Origin: Paraburkholderia rhizosphaerae
Lineage (GTDB): Bacteria; Pseudomonadota; Gammaproteobacteria; Burkholderiales; Burkholderiaceae
DNA length: 64,000 nt
Direction of reading: 5' to 3'
NCBI RefSeq assembly: GCF_004366595.1
Contig: NZ_SORE01000010.1
Location: 183,519-247,518 of the forward strand
The translations under genes and the position numbers were made by a program. The notes beneath the pieces were generated by a model, which was not told where the DNA came from, ran no database searches, and saw only the letters and a list, made by a program, of their open reading frames with translations. Below, in pieces: positions 16,027 to 24,846 of the stretch (its first letter is position 1; the number at the start of each line of letters is the position of its first letter).

Positions 16027-17304
16027 ATGATCACAGCGCAACAGGAAAGAACGGCCGCGGCGCCGCATGGTTTCGAATTGAGTGTGGCTTCGGGGCTGCA
16101 GCGCTACTCGGTGCAGCACAGCGGGCTCACGTTGACGAGCGTGTTTCAGCCGATCTTCAGCCTGTCGCATATGCGCGCGGTCGGCTACGAAGGTTTGCTG
16201 CGCGCGCACGACGCGTTCGATCGCGCGGTTTCGCCAGTCGATGTATTCGGCGAAGCGGCTCGGGTCGGCGATGTGCTGCATGTCGACCGGCTCGCGCAAG
16301 CGCTGCATATGGAAAACTTCCGGCTGCTCGGCGCCGAGCGCGAATGGCTGTTTCTGAACGTGCATCCGGGCGCACTGACGGACCCTTATCATTCGGCGTC
16401 GCTGCTTGCCAACCTCGCGCGGCTCGATCTGTCGCCGCGGCGTGTCGTGCTCGAGGTGCTCGAGCAGGGCACCGACGATGTCGAACGTCTTGCCGAAGCG
16501 GTACGCCAGTTCCGCGAGCGCGGCTTCCTGATCGCGCTAGACGACTTCGGCGCCGGGCACTCGAATATCGAGCGCATCTGGCAGTTGAATCCAGATATCG
16601 TCAAGCTCGATCGCATCATGTTGTCGCAGGCCGCGCATCGCGCGGATGTCGCCGCGATTCTGCCGGGCCTCGTCGCGCTACTGCACGAGGCGGGCAAGCT
16701 GGTGCTGATCGAAGGCGTGGAGACCGAGCATGAAGCGCATCTGGCGCTGTCATGCGACGTCGATTTCGTGCAGGGGTTTTACTTTGGCCGGCCGGCGCCG
16801 GGGCCTGCGGATAGCGCACACGCCGCGCAGTGTATTGGCGAACTCAGCGAGCGCCACCAGTCGCTTACCGAAGCCCGCGAGCGGCATATGACGAACCGGC
16901 TCGCGCCGTACCTTCGCGCGTTCGAGCGCGCGGCGGAGCGGCTTGCGGCCGGCGAGCCGCTCGATGAAGTGTGCTGGAACTTCCTCGCGCTCGACGATGC
17001 GGCGCGCTGCTATCTGCTCGATGCGCGAGGACGGCAAGCCGGCCGCAACGTGGTGCTGCGCGCGGACCGCGCAGCGCACGAGACACGCTATTTACCGCTG
17101 ACCGACGCGCAAGGCGCGAACTGGCTCAGGCGCCCGTACTTCCGCAGCGCGATTGCGGATCCGGGGCGCGTGCACGTGACGCGGCCGTATCTGTCGATCA
17201 ACGAAGCGGTGCCATGCGTGACGTTGTCGGTCGCGGCGCATGTTGGCGACCGCCTGTGCGTGTTGTGCGGCGACATCGACTGGTTCGACGACGAGCGGTT
17301 CTGA
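16027..17304 (+). CDS. EAL-domain cyclic-di-GMP phosphodiesterase
   Basis: 425 residues. The EAL domain (about 30-265) keeps the catalytic set: YEGLLR (E55 of the signature), FLNVHP, VLEVLEQ, LDDFGAGHSN, VKLDR, IEGVET and VQGFYFGRP. It should therefore hydrolyse c-di-GMP to pGpG. Residues ~280-425 form a helical linker plus an alpha/beta domain (YLPLTDAQGANWLRRPYFRSAI) resembling PDC/Cache-type sensory folds, here C-terminal to the catalytic domain. No membrane segment is seen, so a cytoplasmic sensor is likely. The domain order EAL-then-sensor is less usual. The next gene, cutC, starts 36 bp later on the same strand. Confidence 0.9.
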   Translation: MITAQQERTAAAPHGFELSVASGLQRYSVQHSGLTLTSVFQPIFSLSHMRAVGYEGLLRAHDAFDRAVSPVDVFGEAARVGDVLHVDRLAQALHMENFRLLGAEREWLFLNVHPGALTDPYHSASLLANLARLDLSPRRVVLEVLEQGTDDVERLAEAVRQFRERGFLIALDDFGAGHSNIERIWQLNPDIVKLDRIMLSQAAHRADVAAILPGLVALLHEAGKLVLIEGVETEHEAHLALSCDVDFVQGFYFGRPAPGPADSAHAAQCIGELSERHQSLTEARERHMTNRLAPYLRAFERAAERLAAGEPLDEVCWNFLALDDAARCYLLDARGRQAGRNVVLRADRAAHETRYLPLTDAQGANWLRRPYFRSAIADPGRVHVTRPYLSINEAVPCVTLSVAAHVGDRLCVLCGDIDWFDDERF

Positions 17305-17339
17305 CATCATGTCGTTTTCGATAACGACGTGTGCGTGCG

Positions 17340-18083
17340 ATGCCTGAATCTTCTGCGAAAGCCCGCGCTGAAAAGCGCATTCTGCTCGAAGTCATCGCAA
17401 CGACGCTCGCCGATGCGCAAGCCGCCGAGCAAGCCGGCGCGGACCGGCTCGAACTGATCACCGCATTCGGCGAAGGCGGTCTCACGCCGAGCATCGGGAT
17501 GGTCGAAGCGGTCATCCAGGCGGTGCGCATTCCGGTGAATGTGATTGTGCGGCCGCATAGCCGCTCATTCGTGTTCGACACGCATGACTACGCGGTGATG
17601 CTGCGCGATGTGCGCGCGATTGCGGCGGCACGCGCGCACGGCATCGTGATCGGGATGCTGACGCCAGCGGGCGATATCGATCGCGATGGGCTCGCGCGCG
17701 CGGTGGATGCGGCGGATGGTCTGCCGATTACGTTTCACCGCGCATTCGATGAGGCGCGCGATTTGCCGCGCGCGTTCGACGTGCTGCTCGGGTTCGACAC
17801 GGTGACGAATGTGCTGACTTCGGGCGGCGCGCGGTCGGTATTGCTCGCGGAGCAGACGGTCCGCGCGTTGGTCGCACAGGCTCGACAAACGCATTGCACG
17901 GTGCTGGCCGGCGCGGGGCTGACGGTCGATGCGCTGGCGGGTTTCGTCGCCGCGACTGGCGTGCGCGCGGTGCATTTCGGCAGCGGCGTGCGAGTGGGCG
18001 GCGATAGCGCGGCTCCGATCGATCCGTGTAAGGTCGCGCAGGCGAGAGCGTTACTCGATGGGGCAGCTGATGCGGCTACATGA
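17340..18083 (+). CDS. cutC: CutC family protein
   Basis: A 247-residue TIM-barrel protein of the CutC family. Diagnostic segments are LLEVIATTLADAQAAEQAGA at the N-terminus, ELITAFGEGGLTPS, IVRPHSRSFV, FHRAFDEA, LTSGGA and the C-terminal VHFGSGVR. CutC was named for copper homeostasis in E. coli; its biochemical role remains unclear. I preferred the ATG at 17340 to the GTG nine bases upstream. It ends 40 bp from the convergent stop of the oxidoreductase gene. Confidence 0.9.
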   Translation: MPESSAKARAEKRILLEVIATTLADAQAAEQAGADRLELITAFGEGGLTPSIGMVEAVIQAVRIPVNVIVRPHSRSFVFDTHDYAVMLRDVRAIAAARAHGIVIGMLTPAGDIDRDGLARAVDAADGLPITFHRAFDEARDLPRAFDVLLGFDTVTNVLTSGGARSVLLAEQTVRALVAQARQTHCTVLAGAGLTVDALAGFVAATGVRAVHFGSGVRVGGDSAAPIDPCKVAQARALLDGAADAAT

Positions 18084-18122
18084 GCGCATGATCACATGGG
18101 CATCCCGTATCAGCGCCCGCAC

Positions 18123-21100
18123 TCACCTCGCGACGACAACCGGAATCCCCTTTAGTACACCCGCGCCCTTCGCCTGATCGAGCGCGTGCTGCACGGCCGC
18201 GCCGGTCGCGACATCGAGCTTCAGCCGTGCCGCCAGTTCCCGTTCGCTACGCTTCACCGCCGCGAGATTCGCGAGTTTTACGTGACCATAGCCGCGCACC
18301 CGCGCATGCAAGTCCGCGAGCTTCGCGATGTCCTCCGCGGTATCAATGGTGAGGATCGTCAGTGCGCGTTCGATCGTCGTCTGATAATCGTCGGCGAGTT
18401 GCCGCTCCATGCGGCGCTCGGCGGTACGTCCGAACGGATCGAGCGGGGTGCCGCGCAGCCGCCGGCATGCCGCCAGCACTCGCAGCACCGGCCACATCCA
18501 TTGACCAAACGTCCGCTTGCGCGGCTGCGCGTTCGCACCGCCGCGGCCTGGCGCACGCGACAGTGCCGGCGGCGCCATATTGAACTTCACGCGAAAGTCC
18601 TTGCCCGCGACGCCTTCGAATTGCGCTTCGAGCGCCGCGCGGAACGCCGGGTCCGCATAGAGTCGCGCGACTTCGTATTCGTCCTTCACCGCGAGCAGGC
18701 GATAGAACGTCGTCGCGACGGCGCGGGTCACGCGCTCGCCCGTCAAGTCGGGCTGGCCGCACGCGCGGCGCTCGGCACGCCGCGCCGCGTCGACGAGCGT
18801 GCGGTAACGCGTGACGGTGCGAGCACCGCCGTACGCGGCGAGACGCGCCTCGCGATCGGCGATCAACGCGTCGAGCGTGCCTGTGCTATCCATGGCCACG
18901 CCCTGCGGCGTCGAGCCCGCGTGCCGTTGCTGCCACAACGTTTCGAGCGATGCCGGATCGGCGGCGACGAGCCGTCCGATCGAAAACGCGAGCTGGTTCA
19001 TCTGCACCGCGACGTTGTTCAATTCGATCGCGCGCATCATCGCCGCGAACGACACGGGCACGAGTCCGAGTTGCCACGCGTAGCCGAGCATCAGAATGTT
19101 CGCGCCGATCGTATCGCCGAGAAAACGTGTCGCCCACGCCTGCGCGTCGCATGACGACAGCCGTTCGTCACCCGCGGCATTGCGCATCTTGTCGAGCAGC
19201 GCGCTCGCGTGCAGGTTCGCATCCGGATCGCGTACGAACGTCGCATTCGGAATCGCGTGCGTATTCACGACGATGCGCGTGCGTCCGTGACGCACCGTCT
19301 GCAACGCTTCCGCGCTCGCGCCGACCACCATATCGCACGCGAGCAGCACGTCCGCCTGCTGTGTGTCGATGCGCACCTGGTTCAGCCATTCGTCGCGTGC
19401 GGCAAAACGCACGTACGACAGCACCGAGCCGCCCTTCTGCGCAAACCCCATGAAATCGAGCACCGACGCGCTCTTGCCTTCCAGATGCGCGGCCATGCTG
19501 ATCAATGCGCCGACCGTCACCACACCGGTGCCGCCGACACCGGTCACGAGGATGTCGTACGGCGCCGCATCGAGATGCGTGGCGGGCTGCGGCAGCGCAT
19601 CGACGCGCGCCGCCAGCGCTGCCGCGTCGAACGCGACGCCCGCGGCCTTCTTCAGCGCCGCGCCTTCGATCGTGACGAAGCTCGGGCAAAAGCCGTTCAC
19701 GCACGAATAGTCCTTGTTGCATGAAGACTGATCGATGCGGCGCTTGCGGCCCAGCGGCGTTTCGACCGGCTCGACCGACAGGCAGTTCGACTGCACGCCG
19801 CAATCGCCGCAGCCTTCGCATACCGCTTCGTTGATAAAGAGCCGCTTGTCCGGATCGGGGAATTCGCCTTTCTTGCGGCGACGGCGCTTTTCGGCCGCGC
19901 AAGTCTGGTCGTAGATCAGCACCGTGACGCCGTCGATATCGCGCAATTGCCGCTGCACGGTGTCGAGTTCGCTGCGGTGATGAAACGTCGTGCCCTTCGG
20001 AAAGAGCCCGTGGTGGCCGTCGTACTTTTCCGGTTCGTCGCTGACCACGACGAAGTGCGACACGCCCTCCGCTTCCACCTGCCGCGCGATTTGCGGCACC
20101 GAGATGCTGCCGTCGACCGGCTGTCCGCCGGTCATCGCGACTGCGTCGTTGTAGAGGATCTTGTAGGTGATCGTCGCTTTTGCCGCGACTGCCTGGCGGA
20201 TCGCCAGAATGCCCGAATGAAAGTAAGTGCCGTCGCCGAGGTTCTGGAATACGTGGCGCGTCCGCGTGAACATCGAATGCGCGGCCCAGTCGACGCCTTC
20301 GCCGCCCATCTGGATCAGCCCGGTCGTATCGCGCTCCATCCACGACGCCATGAAGTGGCAGCCGATGCCGGCCTGCGCGATCGAGCCTTCCGGCACTTTC
20401 GTCGATGTGTTGTGCGGGCAGCCGGAGCAGAAGTAGGGTGTGCGTCGCACCGCATCGGCTTCGTTCGACAGGATCTGCGGCGCGACCAGATCGACGACGC
20501 GCTCGCGCCGGTCCAGTGCCGGCTTGTGGCGCGCGAGCCAGCTCGCGAACACCGGCAGAATACGCGACGGCCGCAATTCGCCGAGCGCGGACAGTAGCGG
20601 CGTGCCGTCCGCCGCGTGCTTGCCGACCACAATCGGCCGCGCGCCGCTTTGCCGGTTGTACAGGTATTCCTTGATCTGCTGCTCGACCACCGGGCCTTTC
20701 TCTTCAATCACCAGGACTTCCGACAGACCCCCGACGAACGCATCGATGCGCGTCATTTCGAGCGGAAACGACAGGCCGACCTTGTAGATCCGCACACCGG
20801 CCGCGTCGAGATCCGCGACGCTCAGGTCGAGGCGGCGCAGTGCTTCCATCAGATCGGGATGCGCCTTGCCGCACGTGACGATGCCGACGTTCGCATGCGG
20901 ACTGGGCGCAATCCACTTGTCGATGCTGTTGATGCGCGCGAAGTGCCGTACCGCGTCGAGCTTCGCGGCGAGGCGCGCTTCGATGGCGAGGCTCGGCAGA
21001 TCGGGCCAGCGATTGTGCAGGCCGTCCTGCGGCGTCGCGAAGCCGGTGCAGACGGCCCAGTCGGTGCGCAGCGCATCGAGGTCGACGCTCGAGCCGGACT

Positions 21101-21758
21101 CGACCGTCTCCGAGATCGCCTTGAAGCCGACCCATGCACCCGAAAAACGCGACAACGCCCAGCCGTACAGTCCGAACTCGAGCATATCGGCGATGTTCGA
21201 CGGATTCACGATCGGCATTTGCCACGCGATCATCGCGAAGTCGCTTTGATGCGGCATCGACGACGACACGCAGCCGTGATCGTCGCCCGCGACCACCAGC
21301 ACGCCGCCGTGCGGCGACGAGCCGTACGCGTTGCCGTGCTTCAGCGCATCGCCCGCGCGATCGACGCCGGGGCCTTTGCCGTACCACATCGCGAACACGC
21401 CATCGACGGTGCGCTGCGGGTCGGCTTCGACGCGCTGCGTGCCGAGCACCGCGGTGCCGCCCAGTTCTTCGTTGATCGCCGGCAGAAAGCGGATGTCGTT
21501 GGCGGCGAGCAGCTTGCCCGCTTTCCACAATTGCTGATCGACCATGCCGAGCGGCGAGCCGCGATAGCCGCTGACAAAGCCGGCGGTATGCAGCCCTTGC
21601 GCGTGATCGAGCGCGCGCTGCATCAGCACGAGACGCACCAGTGCCTGAGTGCCGGTCAGGAAAATACGGCCACGCGTCGCGGTGAGATTGTCGGACAGCC
21701 GATAGTCGGCGAGCGCGGGCGTGCCGTGGGCGAGATCGGCAGGCAGGCGGGCGGTCAT
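18123..21758 (-). CDS. Fused indolepyruvate:ferredoxin oxidoreductase
   Basis: A 1211-residue single-chain enzyme joining the IorA-like TPP/pyruvate-oxidoreductase parts with the IorB-like gamma domain. Visible marks are GYRGSPLGMVD near the N-terminus, FCSGCPHN around residue 445, the TPP-binding region with LGDGTYFHSG, an Fe-S ligand cluster CEGCGDCGVQSNC around residue 650, and the gamma domain starting at ILVTGVGGTGVVT. It oxidatively decarboxylates aryl- or other 2-oxo acids to acyl-CoA, passing electrons to a ferredoxin. The fused form is common in aerobic Proteobacteria for aromatic and branched 2-oxo acids. It stands alone; no ferredoxin gene is adjacent. Confidence 0.9.
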   Translation of the reverse strand: MTARLPADLAHGTPALADYRLSDNLTATRGRIFLTGTQALVRLVLMQRALDHAQGLHTAGFVSGYRGSPLGMVDQQLWKAGKLLAANDIRFLPAINEELGGTAVLGTQRVEADPQRTVDGVFAMWYGKGPGVDRAGDALKHGNAYGSSPHGGVLVVAGDDHGCVSSSMPHQSDFAMIAWQMPIVNPSNIADMLEFGLYGWALSRFSGAWVGFKAISETVESGSSVDLDALRTDWAVCTGFATPQDGLHNRWPDLPSLAIEARLAAKLDAVRHFARINSIDKWIAPSPHANVGIVTCGKAHPDLMEALRRLDLSVADLDAAGVRIYKVGLSFPLEMTRIDAFVGGLSEVLVIEEKGPVVEQQIKEYLYNRQSGARPIVVGKHAADGTPLLSALGELRPSRILPVFASWLARHKPALDRRERVVDLVAPQILSNEADAVRRTPYFCSGCPHNTSTKVPEGSIAQAGIGCHFMASWMERDTTGLIQMGGEGVDWAAHSMFTRTRHVFQNLGDGTYFHSGILAIRQAVAAKATITYKILYNDAVAMTGGQPVDGSISVPQIARQVEAEGVSHFVVVSDEPEKYDGHHGLFPKGTTFHHRSELDTVQRQLRDIDGVTVLIYDQTCAAEKRRRRKKGEFPDPDKRLFINEAVCEGCGDCGVQSNCLSVEPVETPLGRKRRIDQSSCNKDYSCVNGFCPSFVTIEGAALKKAAGVAFDAAALAARVDALPQPATHLDAAPYDILVTGVGGTGVVTVGALISMAAHLEGKSASVLDFMGFAQKGGSVLSYVRFAARDEWLNQVRIDTQQADVLLACDMVVGASAEALQTVRHGRTRIVVNTHAIPNATFVRDPDANLHASALLDKMRNAAGDERLSSCDAQAWATRFLGDTIGANILMLGYAWQLGLVPVSFAAMMRAIELNNVAVQMNQLAFSIGRLVAADPASLETLWQQRHAGSTPQGVAMDSTGTLDALIADREARLAAYGGARTVTRYRTLVDAARRAERRACGQPDLTGERVTRAVATTFYRLLAVKDEYEVARLYADPAFRAALEAQFEGVAGKDFRVKFNMAPPALSRAPGRGGANAQPRKRTFGQWMWPVLRVLAACRRLRGTPLDPFGRTAERRMERQLADDYQTTIERALTILTIDTAEDIAKLADLHARVRGYGHVKLANLAAVKRSERELAARLKLDVATGAAVQHALDQAKGAGVLKGIPVVVAR

Positions 21759-21972
21759 GGAGTCTCCTTGTTACACGCGTGGCCGATTTTGCGTGATGTT
21801 CTGCGTAATCGGCCCAACATTTGCACGACGAAAGAGACTCTATTTTTCCGCCTGAAACAGAAAAAATTTTTACTAAGTTTGCGCGATCACGGCACGGCGG
21901 CGCGATGACCGAGGCGAATTCCGCTATTTTTGAGATAAATCTGCCGGGACGCGGGCGGCGCGTTGGGCGGCA

Positions 21973-22935
21973 TCAGCGGGTGGCACCAGCGGGCGGCATT
22001 GGCTCGAACGGCAGCACATGGTCGAACTCGGTGTAGTCGACGTGACTGACGTTGCCCTCTTCGCGAATGATGTCGACATAACGGTGCTGCCAGCGGATAT
22101 CGCTCGCGCGCCACGAATATCGCGCCTGCATCGTCTGCGCGGTGTTTTCGTCGGAGCCTTCGATGGTCAGCAGCAGTTCCGCGTCCTGCTTTGCGAGCGA
22201 CTCGGTGTTCGCGCCGAATAGCGGGCTCTGCTCATCGATCACATGCATCAGGTTCCAGCCGAACACAAACAGCGGATGCTGATCGCGCACGAGCGGAAGA
22301 TCGAGAATTCGCCGGATCCGGTAGCCTTCCTGCGTTGTCTCGACGCGCATCAGGCGCAGTCTTGCGCGCGCTTCGGCGATCACGTTCTGGCGCGCATTGG
22401 CCGCGCGCACCATCAGCGTCGGGCGGCCCTCGACCGGATGCACGACCGCGAGGCGCGCGAAGATGATCAACGCGCGCGGCCGCGAGAAACGCGCGAAGAC
22501 CAGCCCGGTGGCGAGCGCAATGCCCGACATGCCGACGAAAATTTCGAGCGTCGCGACCAGATGCGCGTAGATGGTCTGCGGATGCATGTCGCCATAGCCG
22601 ACCGTCGCGAGGGTTTCGACGCTAAAGAAAAATGCGCCGATAAAACCGTGTGGATTCTGATTCGCGATCGAATCATGGCCGAGCATGTAAAGCGATGCAA
22701 ACGCGGTGTTGAGCACGAGGAACAGCGCGGCGAGCGAAGCGAAGAAGGTGGGCCACTTCATCGTCAGCGCGCGGTGATAGAGGTCGTGCCAGACGCGCAT
22801 CGGCAGCCCGTGCGTGACGATGGTGTGCGCGCGCACGCGCAACGTGCGGTCGATCCGGACGCTTTCGGAGCGCCGGCCGCTGCGTTGACGGGGAGAGTTC
22901 GGCTCGTCTGGCCGATCGGACGTGCCGCGCGCCAT
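21973..22935 (-). CDS. KirBac inward-rectifier potassium channel
   Basis: 320 residues: a cytoplasmic N-terminus, TM1 (about 62-84), a pore helix with selectivity filter TVGYGD (residues 111-116), TM2 (about 125-150) and a C-terminal immunoglobulin-like cytoplasmic domain (about 160-300; VEGRPTLMVRAANAR and FGWNLMHVIDEQSPL are Kir-type). This matches KirBac1.1/3.1, the prokaryotic relatives of eukaryotic Kir channels. It forms a tetrameric inner-membrane K+ channel. I chose the ATG at 22935, with GAGGA upstream on the minus strand, over longer in-frame starts. About 210 bp separate it from the oxidoreductase gene, also on the minus strand. Confidence 0.92.
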   Translation of the reverse strand: MARGTSDRPDEPNSPRQRSGRRSESVRIDRTLRVRAHTIVTHGLPMRVWHDLYHRALTMKWPTFFASLAALFLVLNTAFASLYMLGHDSIANQNPHGFIGAFFFSVETLATVGYGDMHPQTIYAHLVATLEIFVGMSGIALATGLVFARFSRPRALIIFARLAVVHPVEGRPTLMVRAANARQNVIAEARARLRLMRVETTQEGYRIRRILDLPLVRDQHPLFVFGWNLMHVIDEQSPLFGANTESLAKQDAELLLTIEGSDENTAQTMQARYSWRASDIRWQHRYVDIIREEGNVSHVDYTEFDHVLPFEPMPPAGATR

Positions 22936-23230
22936 CGCATCCTCGGGGATATGAAAACGCGCAAAGCGTAGCACGCGACGCATAGGCGTCAGATGGATTT
23001 GTGTGATCGCTCGGCGGCGATTACAGCGGGGGTAGCGACGACAACGGCGGACGGGCGACCACAGCGGTGGGGCGGCAGCCACGGACAACGGCGGGGCGCG
23101 GCCACCACGCGAGCGGGCGCAGTGCCAACCATCACGCGTACAGCGGCAACGACGGCGTGCGCGGCGACATGCGGCAATCAGCTGGCGCCGCGCGCTCTAT
23201 GTTCAGCCGGTTCGCACGGCCATGCGCACT

Positions 23231-23476
23231 TCACGGAAACGCACGCGGCTTCGGAATGCCCGCGCCGTGGTCGATATCCGCCACCGCATGCTGATGCGCG
23301 GATTCGACCGCTTCGGCTTCGGTCGCATAGCCGGTGTCGCCGCCGACCGTCGTCCAGCGCTGCACCGCGTGATCGCGATGCCGGATTTCGTACTCGGCGT
23401 CCCAGCGGGCGCCCTGCAGCGCGAGTGGCCGCACGTGAATCGAGTACACGCCGTAGAGGAAAAGCGGTTCAGTCAT
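23231..23476 (-). CDS. Small hypothetical protein (81 aa)
   Basis: I do not recognise this protein with certainty. It has 81 residues: a beta-rich N-terminal half (FLYGVYSIHVRPLALQG) and a C-terminal helix (ATEAEAVESAHQHA). The ATG at 23476 has GGAGGCG just upstream on the minus strand, a good ribosome-binding site that favours a real gene. The next small gene upstream has a similar plan, and the two may be divergent paralogues. No signal peptide or membrane segment. Confidence 0.65.
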   Translation of the reverse strand: MTEPLFLYGVYSIHVRPLALQGARWDAEYEIRHRDHAVQRWTTVGGDTGYATEAEAVESAHQHAVADIDHGAGIPKPRAFP

Positions 23477-23635
23477 GTTCGCCTCCGCCTGTTGAGCACG
23501 ACAAGTCGCGTGCAGACGAATCGATGTCAGGTCGCTCGAAGTTCGATGCGAGTGCACACATCGTCGCTGCGGCAAATCACGCGAATCAGGCGGGACAGGA
23601 CGCGGCACGCCGCGAACGCACGCCGCGTTCGCCCG

Positions 23636-23857
23636 CTAGAGTTCGATTTCGCCGAGAATCCGATGGGCAAGCGCTTTCGCTTCTTCGAGCGCTTCTTCGG
23701 AGCTGGCCGATACGCTGTCGACTTCGTAGACCGTGTTCTCGGTCTCGTCGCCTTCGTCGCGTTCGAGCGCGACGACGCCCTGATAGCGTCCACCGTCTAC
23801 CGGGCGCACGCTTGCGGTGGCCGTATAGAGTCCCTTGGTGTAGGTGACGTCCTCCAT
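23636..23857 (-). CDS. Small hypothetical protein (73 aa)
   Basis: 73 residues, acidic, with the motif order YTKGLYTATASVRPVDGG, a strand-rich middle and a C-terminal helix (SSEEALEEAKALAHRILGE). The ATG at 23857 is preceded by GGAGAGGC. It shares with the downstream 81-residue gene the pattern G-[VL]-Y ... V-R-P ... G ... [WY], then an Ala/Glu-rich helix. Function unknown; soluble. Confidence 0.65.
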   Translation of the reverse strand: MEDVTYTKGLYTATASVRPVDGGRYQGVVALERDEGDETENTVYEVDSVSASSEEALEEAKALAHRILGEIEL

Positions 23858-23929
23858 GATGCCTCTCCTGCAGGAAGGAGATTCCATCGTAGCACGCCGT
23901 TTGATCGCTTTCAGACCGGCGCGCGCGAC

Positions 23930-24841
23930 TCAGTCGTTGAGCAGCGAGACCACTTCGTCGAGGGTCGGCGAATGCGCGCCCGCATGCCGGCAAGCGGCCG
24001 CGCCGGCGGCCAGCGCGAACGCGAGATGCTCGTTCCACTTGCGTTGCGGCGCGCTCATCAGGCTGAACAGCAGGCCACCGATCGACGCATCGCCGGCGCC
24101 GACCGTGTCCGCCACTTCGACGCGCGGCGGCGCCGCTTCGACGATCAGCCCGCCGTCGATCAGCGTCGCCTTGTCCGCGCCGCGTGTCACCAGCACGACC
24201 GCGTCCGGATTCATCGAACGCAACTGGTCGAGCGCATTCGCTTCGCTGGTCTTGAACAGCAGACGCAGGTCTTCGTCGGAGACCTTGATCAGATCCGCGA
24301 GCGCGGCCATCTTGCGCAGCGTCGGCTCGTAGCCGTGCTCCATCAGATTGCGGTAATTCGGGTCGAAGCTGATCTTCACGCCACGCGCGCGCAGTTCAGC
24401 CGCGAGGTTTGCGAGGGTCGTGCCGAGCGGCTGCCGCACGAGGCTGATGCAGCCGAAGTGCGCCCACTTGACCTGGGACATCCAGCCGTCCGGCAGCCGT
24501 CGCGGATCGAACGCGAGATCCGCGCCGTTCTCGCCCATAAAGAAGTACGCGGGCGGATGCGTTTGATGAACGATCGCGAGCAGCGGCGGATGGTCGACGC
24601 GCTGCATGAAGCGCATGTCGAGGCCGGCGGCGACGCTCGCTTCCCACAGTTCGTCGGAGAAGCAATCGGTGCCGAGCGAGCCGGCGCAGGCGGTCGGCAA
24701 GCCGAGCCGCGCGACCGCGCGCGCGACGTTCCAGCCCGCGCCGCCCGGGCGCGACAGCCAGTGCGAGTCGCCGGTGCGTACGAGGTCGGTCAGAATGTCG
24801 CCGGCCGAGACGAAAACGGGTAATTCAGTGCTGGCGGTCAT
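23930..24841 (-). CDS. PfkB family carbohydrate kinase (fructokinase-like)
   Basis: This 303-residue ribokinase-family sugar kinase has the N-terminal signature GGAGWNVA (33-40) and the C-terminal signature DTVGAGDASIGG with catalytic base D251. It phosphorylates a hexose or similar sugar with ATP. In its operon it follows an AGE-family sugar epimerase/isomerase, so fructose made from mannose is a reasonable substrate (inference). ATG 24841 is chosen; a GTG nine bases earlier would overlap the epimerase stop by 4 nt. Last gene of a LacI-AGE-PfkB operon. Confidence 0.87.
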   Translation of the reverse strand: MTASTELPVFVSAGDILTDLVRTGDSHWLSRPGGAGWNVARAVARLGLPTACAGSLGTDCFSDELWEASVAAGLDMRFMQRVDHPPLLAIVHQTHPPAYFFMGENGADLAFDPRRLPDGWMSQVKWAHFGCISLVRQPLGTTLANLAAELRARGVKISFDPNYRNLMEHGYEPTLRKMAALADLIKVSDEDLRLLFKTSEANALDQLRSMNPDAVVLVTRGADKATLIDGGLIVEAAPPRVEVADTVGAGDASIGGLLFSLMSAPQRKWNEHLAFALAAGAAACRHAGAHSPTLDEVVSLLND

Positions 24842-24846
24842 GGTGC

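Noticed and set aside
20616..21908. 430-codon plus-strand open frame
   Set aside because: Antisense to the indolepyruvate oxidoreductase; composition is that of a reverse-complement shadow and no motif is seen.
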